From: Oscillospiraceae bacterium
GTDB taxonomy: Bacteria > Bacillota > Clostridia > Oscillospirales > Ruminococcaceae
Assembly (NCBI GenBank): GCA_017468865.1
Contig: JAFUHM010000013.1
Span: forward strand, 1 to 40,954
Reading direction: 5' to 3'
DNA: 40,954 bases
Under the pieces are notes generated by a model. It did not search any database. It was given only the letters and a program-made list of their open reading frames with translations, and was not told where the DNA came from. This document shows positions 16,926-24,853 of this stretch, one piece after another; within the stretch, counting starts at the first letter, position 1; the number at the start of each line of letters is the position of its first letter. The position numbers and the translations under genes are program-made.

Positions 16926-16957
16926 AGAGCATCCTTATGGATGCTCTTGCTTTTTCT
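16926..16957 (+). terminator. Terminator after tRNA-Ser
   Basis: AGAGCATCC (16926-16934) and GGATGCTCT (16939-16947) form a 9-bp hairpin with a 4-base loop, followed by TGCTTTTTCTT. Confidence 0.88.
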
Positions 16958-17079
16958 TATGCACCGCATATACACCGAGCGCAGACAACAGCACAGGATT
17001 TTGTTTCATGCTTTATCATGCGGCTGCCGCTCAATATCCTGCGGTCACATTTCTTCTCATTTTGTACATATATAGGGAC

Positions 17080-17108
17080 TTGACTGATGTACACAAAAAT
17101 GGTATAAT
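17080..17108 (+). promoter_or_regulatory. Promoter of the radC-rel operon
   Basis: TTGACT (17080-17085) and TATAAT (17103-17108) are 17 bases apart. The leader before radC is about 55 bases. Confidence 0.75.
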
Positions 17109-17170
17109 AATGTATTACGTCGGCAGACAGTGCAAAGAGGCTTCCGCTGACACATCAAAGGGGTGATCTT

Positions 17171-17965
17171 ATGGGCTTTGATGAGGACATCACCGCACTT
17201 GCCGATGATGAGCTTTCCCGTGCGGTAGCGGAAAAGGGTGAGCAGATCGCCGAGGAGAAGGCGGATGTCAGTGAGCCCAAGCCCCGCAAGGATGCAAAGG
17301 GACACCGTCAGCGTGTGAAGGAGCGCTTCCTTGCCACAGGGCTCGAAGGCTTTGCACCCCATGAGATGATAGAGCTTCTGCTGTTCTACGCCATCCCCAT
17401 GAGGGATACGAAGAAGACCGCACATGAGCTGCTCGACAGGTTCGGCTCCCTTTCGGGAGTGCTCTCTGCGGAGGTATCTGAGCTTACGAAGATACCCTAT
17501 GTCACAGAGAGCGCAGCCGTGCTCCTCAAACTCATACCGCCCCTCATCACCGCCTACTATGCCGACGAGAGCAAGGGCACGTCCTATTCCGACACCACAT
17601 CCCTTGCGGCGATGTTCCGCCCCTATTTCGTCGGGGCGAATACCAACAAATTCCTGCTTGCCTGCTTCGATCACAAGCTCCACCTGATAAGCATAGCCGA
17701 GATAAGCAGGGGCACATCGGCATATACATCCATCGAGATGCGCAAGATACTTTCCGAGGTGCTAAATTCCGGGTGCGCAATGGCGGCGCTTGCGCATAAC
17801 CATCCGGGCGGCTCCGCCTCCCCCTCAAAGGAGGACGTGGCGGTAACACGCCGCATAAACGAACTTCTCTCCGCCGTCGATGTCAAGCTCATGGATCACA
17901 TCATCGTAGGCGGCTCACGCACATACTCCATGCGTGACGGCGGCGACCTGGGCATATTTGATTAG
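17171..17965 (+). CDS. radC: RadC family JAMM/MPN protein
   Basis: This 264-residue protein has an N-terminal acidic extension (to about residue 40), a helix-hairpin-helix-like region (GFAPHEMIELLLFYAIPMRDTKKTAHELL, then SLSGVLSA) and a C-terminal JAB1/MPN metalloprotease-like domain. The zinc motif is complete: HNHPGGSASPSKED at residues 209-222 (HxH-x7-S-x2-D), with an upstream glutamate in the VLNSG region expected from the fold. Despite its name, a direct repair role for RadC is not established. It starts with AAAGGGGTGAT upstream and leads an operon with rel 33 bases downstream. The N-terminal extension is longer than in standard RadC (about 225 residues). Confidence 0.88.
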   Translation: MGFDEDITALADDELSRAVAEKGEQIAEEKADVSEPKPRKDAKGHRQRVKERFLATGLEGFAPHEMIELLLFYAIPMRDTKKTAHELLDRFGSLSGVLSAEVSELTKIPYVTESAAVLLKLIPPLITAYYADESKGTSYSDTTSLAAMFRPYFVGANTNKFLLACFDHKLHLISIAEISRGTSAYTSIEMRKILSEVLNSGCAMAALAHNHPGGSASPSKEDVAVTRRINELLSAVDVKLMDHIIVGGSRTYSMRDGGDLGIFD

Positions 17966-17998
17966 CATACACCGACTCTTCCCTGAAAGGAGGACGCA

Positions 17999-20185
17999 AT
18001 GAACAATACAGAAACAGTCTACACCATAGATGCCGTGATCGAGAAGATCATGGAAGAGAACAAGCAGTACGACCTCTCCAAGATAGTCAGCGCATATGAG
18101 TGTGCGGCAAAGGCTCATGCCAATCAGGTGCGTTCCTCCGGAGAGCCGTATATAACACATCCCCTTGCCGTTTCCTATATCCTCCTCGAGCTGGGCATGG
18201 ATACCGACACCATATGTGCGGGTATGCTCCACGATGTAGTGGAGGACACCGACACCACCCTTGAGGAGATAAAGAAGAACTTCGGACAGGATGTGGCGAT
18301 GCTGGTGGACGGCGTCACCAAGCTGGGCAAGATACCCCTGTTCACCAAGGAAGAACAGCAGGCGGAGAATGTCCGCAAGATACTTCTTGCCATGTCCCAG
18401 GACATCCGTGTCATCATCATCAAGCTGGCGGACAGGCTCCACAATATGCGCACCCTCCAGTTCCGCCCCGCAGAGAAGCAGCGTGCCACGGCTCTGGAGA
18501 CCATGAACATCTATGCCCCCATAGCGCACCGACTGGGCATCCGTGCCATCCAGGACGAGATAGAGGATCTGTCCTTCCGCTACCTTGACCCCTATGCCTA
18601 TTCCGAGATCGAGCAGATGCTGAAGATACGGAGCGATGAGCGTCAGGCATTCATCCGCTCCATCGAGGATCAGATAATGGCAAGGTTTAAGGAGCTTGGC
18701 GCAGGAGAACCGCAGCTCTCGGGCAGAGTCAAGTCTGTCTACGGCATATACAGGAAGGCATTCGTCAACGGCAAGAGCATAGATGAGATCTACGACATCT
18801 ATGCCGTGCGCATCGTGGTGGATACCGTTGTCAACTGCTATAATGCGCTGGGCATCATCCACGATATGTACAACCCGCTGCCCAACCGCTTCAAGGACTA
18901 CATCGCCACACCCAAGGCGAATATGTACCAGTCCCTGCACACCACAGTCATCGGCTCGGAGGGCATCCCCTTCGAGGTGCAGATACGCACCGTTGACATG
19001 AACTACACCGCAGAATACGGCATCGCCGCCCACTGGAAATACAAGGAGGGCATAAAGAAGGACAAGCTCGAGAGCCGCCTTGCGTGGATACGCAAGATAA
19101 TCGAGGCTCAGCAGGAGTCGAACGATGCCGAGGAGATAGTGCGCACCATAAAGAGCGACCTTTCTCCCGAGGATACTTTTGCCTTCACTCCCAAGGGGGA
19201 TATAATCACACTTCCCGCAGGGGCTACCATCATCGACTTTGCCTATGCCATCCATTCCGAGGTGGGCAACAAGATGAAGGGCGCCAAGGTGGACGGGAAG
19301 CTCGTGAGCCTTGACTACAAGCTCCAGACAGGTGAGATAGTCGAGATACTCACATCCAACGACCCCAATCACGGTCCCAACCGTGCATGGCTCGACATCG
19401 CACGCACCAATGAGGCACGTTCAAAGATAAGGTCATGGTTCAAGAAGGAGCGCCGTGAGGAGAATATCGAAACAGGACGCACCAAGCTTCTGCATGAGTT
19501 CTCCCGAAACAGCATAGATGTGCCGGAGGATGAGCTTGACGACTTCCTTGCGGACGACATGAAGAGACACAACTGCGCCACCCTTGACGATTACTATGCA
19601 GCGGTGGGCTACGGCGGCATCATCCTTGACAAGATACTCCCCAGGCTAAAGGACCTCTATACCAAGAGATACGGCACTCCCAAGCCCACGCCGCTGCCGT
19701 TTATCCCCATGCGCTCGAATACGGGCATAGTGGTAGGCGGTGAGAGCAACATAGACGTCAAGCTGTCCAAGTGCTGCAACCCACTTCCCGGAGAGGACAT
19801 AATCGGCTTTATCACCAAGGGACACGGCGTATCCGTCCACAGGCGTGACTGTCCGAACTATATCGAATCCATGCGCAGGGGCACGGACAAGGACCGCTGG
19901 GTGGATGTGGTCTGGGCGGAGAATGTCACCACCAATGACAATCCCATATTCAAGGCAACTCTTGACATCGTGGCATACGGCTCCATCACCCTCATAGCCG
20001 ACATCGCCACCGTCACCGCCGAGATGCGTGTCCCCGTGGCGAACATCACCTCACGCATACTTAAAAACGGAAATACCAATATCATCCTTACCTGCTCCAT
20101 CGCAGGTTCGGAGCAGCTTCACCTGCTGATAACCAAGCTGCGAAAGCTCCCCGATGTTATCAGCGCAGACAGGATAGTCAAATGA
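17999..20185 (+). CDS. rel: Bifunctional (p)ppGpp synthetase/hydrolase (Rel)
   Basis: The 728-residue stringent response enzyme makes and degrades (p)ppGpp in the cytoplasm. The order is an N-terminal HD hydrolase with intact GEPYITHPLAV and LHDVVEDTD (about 77-85), then a synthetase domain with GRVKSVYGIYRKAF, YDIYAVRI, NRFKDYIATPKANMYQSLHT and VQIRT. A TGS domain (FTPKGDIITLPAGATIIDFAYAIH), a helical/zinc-finger region (CCNPLPGEDIIGF) and a C-terminal ACT domain follow. Because the HD residues are kept, both activities are expected. AGGAGG at 17989-17994 supports the start. The last four bases overlap the start of the following lipoprotein gene (ATGA), so they are translationally coupled. 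Confidence 0.97.
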   Translation: MNNTETVYTIDAVIEKIMEENKQYDLSKIVSAYECAAKAHANQVRSSGEPYITHPLAVSYILLELGMDTDTICAGMLHDVVEDTDTTLEEIKKNFGQDVAMLVDGVTKLGKIPLFTKEEQQAENVRKILLAMSQDIRVIIIKLADRLHNMRTLQFRPAEKQRATALETMNIYAPIAHRLGIRAIQDEIEDLSFRYLDPYAYSEIEQMLKIRSDERQAFIRSIEDQIMARFKELGAGEPQLSGRVKSVYGIYRKAFVNGKSIDEIYDIYAVRIVVDTVVNCYNALGIIHDMYNPLPNRFKDYIATPKANMYQSLHTTVIGSEGIPFEVQIRTVDMNYTAEYGIAAHWKYKEGIKKDKLESRLAWIRKIIEAQQESNDAEEIVRTIKSDLSPEDTFAFTPKGDIITLPAGATIIDFAYAIHSEVGNKMKGAKVDGKLVSLDYKLQTGEIVEILTSNDPNHGPNRAWLDIARTNEARSKIRSWFKKERREENIETGRTKLLHEFSRNSIDVPEDELDDFLADDMKRHNCATLDDYYAAVGYGGIILDKILPRLKDLYTKRYGTPKPTPLPFIPMRSNTGIVVGGESNIDVKLSKCCNPLPGEDIIGFITKGHGVSVHRRDCPNYIESMRRGTDKDRWVDVVWAENVTTNDNPIFKATLDIVAYGSITLIADIATVTAEMRVPVANITSRILKNGNTNIILTCSIAGSEQLHLLITKLRKLPDVISADRIVK

Positions 20186-21024
20186 AAAGAATTCTTATCC
20201 CCGCACTTATGCTTATGCTCACATCCTGCACATCGGTGGGTGCCGAGCAGATACGATACGAATACGGCGTCTTTCTGGGGCTGGGCTCCGAGGACACAGG
20301 CAAGATGGAAGACTACCGCATCATCGTGCTTGATGCGCAGTATTTCACGGAGGAGCAGATACATAGCCTTAAAGATACGGGGCATACGGTGCTCAGCTAC
20401 ATCAATGTGGGCGCCCTGGAAAACTTCCGCCCCTATTACGGCAGTTATGAGAAATTCACCCTTGACGTGTACGAGAACTGGGAAGAGGAGAAATGGGTGG
20501 ATGTTTCCGCCCCCGAGTGGCAGGGCTTTATGTCGGAGCTTTCACAGCAGCTGCTGGGAAAGGGCTGCGACGGGCTTTTCGTCGATAACACCGACGTCTA
20601 TTACCACTATCACAGGGATGAGATATTTGACGGCCTGACGGAGATCCTTTCGGGATTCAAGGAGCAGGGCGCATATGTCTCCGTAAACGGCGGAGACGTG
20701 TATCTTTCCGAGTATATGGATAGATACGGCGAGCTCCCCGTCACAGATGCGGTCAATCAGGAAACCGTGTGGTCATCCATCGACTTTGACAGCGGCACAT
20801 TCGGGAAAAATCCCGATGAGGAGCGTGCCTACTTTACCGACTACCTCAGCCGTATCAAGGGGATGGGGAAGGATGTGTACCTTCTCGAATACACCACGGA
20901 CAAGGCACTGATAAAGAAGATAGCCGGCTTCTGCGATGACAGGGGCTATACATATTACGCATCATCCACTCTTGAACTGCTCGCACCTTCTGCGCACGGT
21001 TCACAGCCCGCAAAGGACAGGTAG
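20182..21024 (+). CDS. GH114/TM1410-like TIM-barrel lipoprotein
   Basis: The 280-residue product has a lipoprotein signal (MKRILIPALMLMLTSC, lipid-modified Cys16). It is followed by a barrel resembling the endo-alpha-1,4-polygalactosaminidase family (GH114): IIVLDAQYFTEEQI, VLSYINVGALENFRPYY, then the acidic KGCDGLFVDNTDVY strand, and VNQETVWS near the second catalytic position. Relatives hydrolyse galactosaminogalactan-type polymers, though many bacterial members are uncharacterised. It would act on the outer membrane face. Its four-base overlap with rel is unusual, since the common Firmicute order is rel followed by cytosolic genes, so it may be a lineage-specific insertion. The substrate is unknown. 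Confidence 0.75.
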   Translation: MKRILIPALMLMLTSCTSVGAEQIRYEYGVFLGLGSEDTGKMEDYRIIVLDAQYFTEEQIHSLKDTGHTVLSYINVGALENFRPYYGSYEKFTLDVYENWEEEKWVDVSAPEWQGFMSELSQQLLGKGCDGLFVDNTDVYYHYHRDEIFDGLTEILSGFKEQGAYVSVNGGDVYLSEYMDRYGELPVTDAVNQETVWSSIDFDSGTFGKNPDEERAYFTDYLSRIKGMGKDVYLLEYTTDKALIKKIAGFCDDRGYTYYASSTLELLAPSAHGSQPAKDR

Positions 21025-21029
21025 TCATT

Positions 21030-21701
21030 ATGAAAATGAAAACAATAGGTGCAATGGGGGCTTTTGCGGTCAATGCCTACCTTGTATGGGACGATGGGAA
21101 GAATGCCGCACTCATAGATGCACCCGACGGCTTTGACAAGATATGTTCCGTCATCGACGGGGAAAAGCTGCATCTGAAGATGATAGTGCTCACCCACGGT
21201 CACTGCGACCACATAGAGAGCGCCAGGAGACTTGCCGACAAATACGGCGTCCCTGTCTATATCCATTCAGCCGATGCGAAGAAGCTGCAAAACAACGAGA
21301 CAAATCTCTCACGCTTTTTCGGTATGCCCCCAGTCGATCCCGTGACCGATCCCGTATTGTTTGAGGACGGGGATGTTATCTCCTGCGGAGATCTTGATCT
21401 GGAGATACTCCACACCCCAGGTCATACGAGCGGCTCATGCTGCATCATAGTGGATGAAGTGATGTTTTCGGGAGATACGCTGTTCAACGGCTCCATGGGG
21501 CGCACCGATATGCCCGACGGAGATCAGGACAGCATCCTTGACAGCCTTGCCATGCTCTACGATTTTGACACCCTGACGGACTACAAGGTATTCCCGGGAC
21601 ACGGTGCGCCAACTACCATGTTCGAGGAGCGCCTGTCCAACGAGTGCATGATCTATGCCGCAAGGAAGGCAGGCTATCTGAAGGATCTCGACAGACTGTA
21701 A
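21030..21701 (+). CDS. Metallo-beta-lactamase fold hydrolase (glyoxalase II-like)
   Basis: This 223-residue MBL-fold protein has the zinc motif THGHCDH (residues 55-61). The remaining ligands are HTPGHTSGS, the FSGDTLF aspartate and VFPGHGAPTT. The size and the GDTLFNGSMGRTD segment match YcbL/glyoxalase II-like hydrolases, which cleave thioesters such as S-lactoylglutathione analogues; the true substrate is not evident. It is placed 5 bases after the lipoprotein gene and 13 bases before hemZ, in the rel-MBL-hemZ order common in Clostridia. Confidence 0.9.
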   Translation: MKMKTIGAMGAFAVNAYLVWDDGKNAALIDAPDGFDKICSVIDGEKLHLKMIVLTHGHCDHIESARRLADKYGVPVYIHSADAKKLQNNETNLSRFFGMPPVDPVTDPVLFEDGDVISCGDLDLEILHTPGHTSGSCCIIVDEVMFSGDTLFNGSMGRTDMPDGDQDSILDSLAMLYDFDTLTDYKVFPGHGAPTTMFEERLSNECMIYAARKAGYLKDLDRL

Positions 21702-21714
21702 TGACAGGTTAGCG

Positions 21715-23157
21715 ATGATAATATATATTAACGGCTCCAAATACGAGATCGAAGCAGTAGTAAAGCTCTTCTTCCCTCTCGAACGATTTGAATTCAAGGA
21801 AGATGCCCCTGTCCGCACCGATGGATGTATCATCGCACGGACGGATGAGACGCTCTTTGTGTACGCTGCCGCAGGCGGCAGGAAAGCAGAACGCTCCGCT
21901 CCTCTCCCCGAGGATCCGTCGGAGAACGAGATCACCCTTTGCAGACTGCTTTTTACCGCCCTGACGGAGCTTACGGGGGTCACTCCTGCATGGGGATGCC
22001 TTACGGGGATACGCCCCGTCAAGAAGATAAACACTCTCATGTCACGGGGGATGGACTATGAGCAGATGTATTCGTATCTGCACCGCAAGTACCTTATCTC
22101 ACGGAGCAAGTTCGACCTCATCTTCCGCACCGCACAGGGACAGCGCCATGCGCTTGATACCTACGATCCCCACAGCTTCTCGCTGTACATAGGCATACCT
22201 TTCTGCCCCTCACGCTGCTCCTACTGCTCCTTCGTCTCCCATTCCATCACGTCAAAAGGGGCAAAGCAGCTGATACCGCAGTATGTGGATATGCTCATCA
22301 GGGAACTGCGTGAGACAGGCGAAATGCTCCGTGGTACGCCATTTCACTGCGACACGGTGTATATAGGCGGCGGCACACCCACCGCCATAGATGCCCATCA
22401 GCTTTCCCGCATCATGGGAACTGCGGCGGACAGCTTCGACCTCTCTGCCGTCAGGGAATACACCGTGGAAGCAGGCAGACCCGACACCATCACTGAGGAC
22501 AAGCTCTCCGTCATAAAGGAACACGCCACACGGATCTCCATAAATCCCCAGACCCTCTCCGACAGCGTGCTGCGCAATATCGGGCGCATCCATTCGGCAC
22601 GGCAGTTTTACGATGCCTTTGACCTTGCACGGAAGATGGGCTTTGACTCGGTAAACACCGACACCATAGCAGGCCTTCCGGGTGACACTGCGGAGGGGTT
22701 CAGAGCCACCATCGACGGGCTTATCGCCCTGTCCCCCGAGAACATCACGGTGCATACCCTCACCGTCAAGCGCTCGGCGACCCTCTTTCAGGGAACGGCA
22801 AGGGGCGACCTTGCGGCGGATGACACCCTCATGCGCATGGTGGACTATGCAGGGGAAGCGCTTGCCGATGCGGGTTATTCCCCCTATTACCTCTACCGAC
22901 AGAAGAACACCATCGGCAATCTTGAGAACGTAGGCTTCTCAAAGCCGGGGCACGAAGGACTGTATAACATCTACATCATGGAGGAGATACAGAACATCAT
23001 CTCCTGCGGAGCAGGTGCCTCCACCAAGATAATAGACCACAGCACGGGGAAGATAACCCGATCGTTCAACTACAAGTACCCCTATGAATACATAAGCCGC
23101 TACGACAGGATGACAGAGTACAAGAAGACGGTAAGGCAGATGCTGACCGAGAACTGA
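21715..23157 (+). CDS. hemZ: Coproporphyrinogen dehydrogenase HemZ (radical SAM)
   Basis: This 480-residue radical SAM enzyme of the HemN/HemZ group has the cluster motif CPSRCSYC (Cys164, Cys168, Cys171) after GIPF. An N-terminal domain of about 150 residues is typical of HemZ (GCLTGIRPVKKINTL, then QGQRHALDTYDPHSFSLYIGIPF). Later motifs are YIGGGTPT, the VEAGRPDTI strand and the AGLPGDT loop. HemZ is annotated as an oxygen-independent coproporphyrinogen III oxidase, but related HemW-like proteins are heme chaperones, so the reaction is assigned by family only. It is the last gene of the rel operon and ends before a large hairpin. Confidence 0.88.
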   Translation: MIIYINGSKYEIEAVVKLFFPLERFEFKEDAPVRTDGCIIARTDETLFVYAAAGGRKAERSAPLPEDPSENEITLCRLLFTALTELTGVTPAWGCLTGIRPVKKINTLMSRGMDYEQMYSYLHRKYLISRSKFDLIFRTAQGQRHALDTYDPHSFSLYIGIPFCPSRCSYCSFVSHSITSKGAKQLIPQYVDMLIRELRETGEMLRGTPFHCDTVYIGGGTPTAIDAHQLSRIMGTAADSFDLSAVREYTVEAGRPDTITEDKLSVIKEHATRISINPQTLSDSVLRNIGRIHSARQFYDAFDLARKMGFDSVNTDTIAGLPGDTAEGFRATIDGLIALSPENITVHTLTVKRSATLFQGTARGDLAADDTLMRMVDYAGEALADAGYSPYYLYRQKNTIGNLENVGFSKPGHEGLYNIYIMEEIQNIISCGAGASTKIIDHSTGKITRSFNYKYPYEYISRYDRMTEYKKTVRQMLTEN

Positions 23158-23213
23158 TCTATCCTATGTTACCATATCGGGCAACTCATGTCAAGCGGCA
23201 TCAAAACAAAGAA

Positions 23214-23285
23214 AACACGGCTTTTTCAGCGGAAAATGAGCAAAAACTCATCAAAACCGCCCGAAAAAGCCGTGTTCATTTTTCA
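23214..23285 (+). terminator. Large nested hairpin, probable terminator after hemZ
   Basis: A perfect 14-bp stem (AACACGGCTTTTTC 23214-23227 with GAAAAAGCCGTGTT 23263-23276) encloses two more stems, GCGG/CCGC and TGAG/CTCA, separated by A-rich internal loops. CATTTTTCATTTC follows. The tiered structure is more elaborate than an ordinary terminator. The rest of 23286-23380 shows nothing I can name. Confidence 0.65.
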
Positions 23286-23380
23286 TTTCATGAAATTCCT
23301 GCATCGGATGTAGAAATTTCATTCCTGTGTTTGTGCATTTTTCACATCCCGGTTATCAGCTTGCGCAGTAAAGCATCTGC

Positions 23381-23605
23381 TTACAGCCGCTCAGCATTCC
23401 CACTATAAGGATGACCGTCGGCATACTCTACCGCTTTGTCATGAAACTCACCGGGAGCCATTGCGTCAAAGTATTCTCTCTGCCATCTGGTATAGTCAAA
23501 TTTTTCCCGCATGATAACGGAAATGAAGTGTTCTGCCTCTACCACTCCAAGTCCTTCTGTAAGACATTCCATTCCACGGTTGAGGATATCAACTGTATTT
23601 ATCAT
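23381..23605 (-). CDS. Small protein paired with PIN-domain gene, possible antitoxin
   Basis: The 74-residue soluble protein begins MINTVDILNRGMECLTEGLG and has a mixed charged helical composition with a central FDYTRWQREYFD segment. I do not recognise a DNA-binding fold. Its ATG overlaps the stop of the PIN gene as TAATG, with GGAGGGAG at the end of the PIN gene as ribosome site, so the pair is translationally coupled. In toxin-antitoxin modules a small partner usually neutralises the PIN nuclease. The toxin-first order here is the reverse of typical vapBC. The antitoxin role is inference from context. Confidence 0.65.
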   Translation of the reverse strand: MINTVDILNRGMECLTEGLGVVEAEHFISVIMREKFDYTRWQREYFDAMAPGEFHDKAVEYADGHPYSGNAERL

Positions 23606-24051
23606 TATTCTCCCTCCGTTTCAGCGATGAATTCAAGCGGCGTTACAAGTTTTATCCTGTCGCTCTTGTATTTGAGCAGTCGGATGTCTGTGGAAATGAA
23701 ATAATCACATCCTGCATATATCGCAGACGCTACATGAAACGCATCCTTCTCCTTAACGCCCGTCTTCATTATCTCTTTCGCCATCGGCGCAATAACATCA
23801 TCACGCTCGACACCGACATATGCCTTCATATTATTCTCAATGAATCGTATGATCGCCCTTTTTCTCATTTCAAAGGGGTTTCTGCTGACTTCATAATCTA
23901 ATGTATATGAGCCGACCAAGTCCGCTTTTCCGTTCCTGATCAGATCTTGAATATGAAGTTTAGCCTGTGCCTCCAGTGCAATTTTGATCTGGGACTGGTC
24001 GTCATACGGTCTGTTATAGCAACACATATCAAGATATACTCTCACATCCAT
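23605..24051 (-). CDS. PIN-domain protein (VapC-like ribonuclease)
   Basis: This 148-residue protein has the PIN fold signature. An N-terminal aspartate lies in RVYLDMCCYNRP, a central acidic stretch in YTLDYEVSRNP, and the C-terminal active-site aspartates in KEKDAFHVASAIYAGCDYFISTD. PIN proteins are Mg2+-dependent RNases, often toxins. It is longer than classical VapC (about 130). The DNA is AT-richer than the flanking housekeeping genes, hinting at acquisition. It has its own promoter at 24066-24094 and a G-rich ribosome site immediately before the ATG. Confidence 0.82.
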   Translation of the reverse strand: MDVRVYLDMCCYNRPYDDQSQIKIALEAQAKLHIQDLIRNGKADLVGSYTLDYEVSRNPFEMRKRAIIRFIENNMKAYVGVERDDVIAPMAKEIMKTGVKEKDAFHVASAIYAGCDYFISTDIRLLKYKSDRIKLVTPLEFIAETEGE

Positions 24052-24065
24052 TCCCCCCTATATTC

Positions 24066-24094
24066 AGTATATCATATATTTATCCAAAATGCAA
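24066..24094 (-). promoter_or_regulatory. Promoter of the PIN-domain pair
   Basis: On the minus strand TTGCAT (24094-24089), 17 bases, TATACT (24071-24066). The leader before the ATG is very short, under 15 bases. Confidence 0.65.
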
Positions 24095-24107
24095 TAGCAA
24101 TATAAAA

Positions 24108-24137
24108 AGAGACTGCCATAATATCGTGGCAGTCCCT
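24108..24137 (-). terminator. Terminator after the SHOCT gene
   Basis: GACTGCCA (24111-24118) and TGGCAGTC (24127-24134) form an 8-bp stem flanked by A/T-rich DNA, just beyond the SHOCT gene stop. On the minus strand it ends in TCTTTTTATA. Confidence 0.75.
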
Positions 24138-24148
24138 AATTTATGTGT

Positions 24149-24415
24149 TTATCTTCCAAGCAATTCTCTTTTTTTCACATCAAATTCTTCCTGTGTTATC
24201 ACACCCTGATCATAAAGCTGTTTATACTTCAAAAGCTCATCATTCAAATTCGGCTTTGTCGCACATATTATTGCGCCGAGAAAACCAAAGAATATACCCC
24301 ATGCCCATCCTACATCGGGCTTAGGATACCCTTTATTGTTCAAGATCTCTCTGCAAACACCGCCCCATAACAACGCCCAAATGATAACTGCTATGATCCA
24401 AACATAATCTTCCAT
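24149..24415 (-). CDS. Small membrane protein with C-terminal SHOCT domain
   Basis: The 88-residue protein has two hydrophobic segments (about residues 5-22 and 36-52) and a C-terminal helical SHOCT motif: LLKYKQLYDQGVITQEEFDVKKRELLG. SHOCT domains are short oligomerisation modules found at the ends of many membrane and phage-related proteins. Its function is unknown. The start follows an AAGGAGAG ribosome site. Its promoter (24486-24514) is interleaved with that of the divergent XRE regulator, and TTACAATA-type half-sites recur across the shared region, so the regulator probably controls it. Confidence 0.75.
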   Translation of the reverse strand: MEDYVWIIAVIIWALLWGGVCREILNNKGYPKPDVGWAWGIFFGFLGAIICATKPNLNDELLKYKQLYDQGVITQEEFDVKKRELLGR

Positions 24416-24429
24416 TTTTAAATCTCTCC

Positions 24430-24477
24430 TTACAATACGCTCACAAGCATAAAATCAACAATATATAATCACATTGT
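24430..24477. promoter_or_regulatory. Additional XRE-type half-sites near the SHOCT ribosome site
   Basis: TTACAATA at 24430-24437 repeats the arm of the inverted repeat at 24524-24551. ACAAT (24458-24462) and ATTGT (24473-24477) form a looser inverted pair. All lie in the SHOCT gene leader. Confidence 0.35.
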
Positions 24478-24485
24478 CCAATATC

Positions 24486-24514
24486 AGTATACCATAGTAT
24501 TTTGCTTTTGTCAA
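24486..24514 (-). promoter_or_regulatory. Promoter of the SHOCT gene
   Basis: On the minus strand TTGACA (24514-24509), 17 bases, TATACT (24491-24486). It overlaps the divergent XRE promoter. Confidence 0.7.
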
Positions 24515-24530
24515 TAAAATATCTTACAAT
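24502..24530 (+). promoter_or_regulatory. Promoter of the XRE regulator
   Basis: TTGCTT (24502-24507), 17 bases, TACAAT (24525-24530). The -10 hexamer lies inside the left arm of the inverted repeat at 24524-24551, as expected for autorepression. Confidence 0.55.
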
Positions 24531-24551
24531 ATTTATATTATAGTATTGTAA
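24524..24551. promoter_or_regulatory. Probable operator, TTACAATA-N12-TATTGTAA
   Basis: Perfect 8-base inverted arms (24524-24531 and 24544-24551) flank a 12-base AT-only spacer apart from one G. It covers the -10 and transcription start of the XRE gene. XRE/Cro repressors bind such dyads; the assignment is inferred. Confidence 0.6.
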
Positions 24552-24574
24552 TGTTTGACAAAAAGGGGTATACT

Positions 24575-24853
24575 ATGTTTGGAGAGCGCATAAAGGAACT
24601 CAGGACTTCGATGAATCTCAATCAGGTGGAATTTGCGAAGAAGCTCGGCATCACAAAGCAGAGCGTGAGCAACTGGGAGAACGGATATATCCAGCCGTCC
24701 ATAGATATGCTCATACGGATAGCACGGACATTCAGCGTCACATCGGATTATCTGCTCGGGCTTGACGGCATGGATACCGTGGACATAACGGGTCTGACTG
24801 AAATACAGGCAGCTCACATAAGAGCCGTCATATCCGACCTGAGAGAAAAATAA
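24575..24853 (+). CDS. XRE family helix-turn-helix regulator
   Basis: This 92-residue Cro/CI-type DNA-binding protein has a helix-turn-helix within residues 2-60: RIKELRTSMNLNQVEFAKKLGITKQSVSNWENG, then the usual PSIDMLIRIARTFSVTSDYLLGLD. A short C-terminal helix could mediate dimerisation. I chose the ATG at 24575, preceded by AAAGGGG, over an ATG 24 bases upstream. It is divergent from the SHOCT gene and sits on its own dyad, suggesting autoregulation and control of the membrane protein. A strong terminator follows. Confidence 0.9.
   Translation: MFGERIKELRTSMNLNQVEFAKKLGITKQSVSNWENGYIQPSIDMLIRIARTFSVTSDYLLGLDGMDTVDITGLTEIQAAHIRAVISDLREK

Noticed and set aside
16921..16950. The hairpin after tRNA-Ser as a mobile-element attachment site
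   Set aside because: It is a standard terminator with a T run. No integrase gene or duplicated tRNA 3' end is present in the window.
17915..19372. A 485-codon open frame antisense to rel
   Set aside because: It is a mirror of the conserved Rel coding sequence, lacks family features, and would read through the radC end without a promoter.
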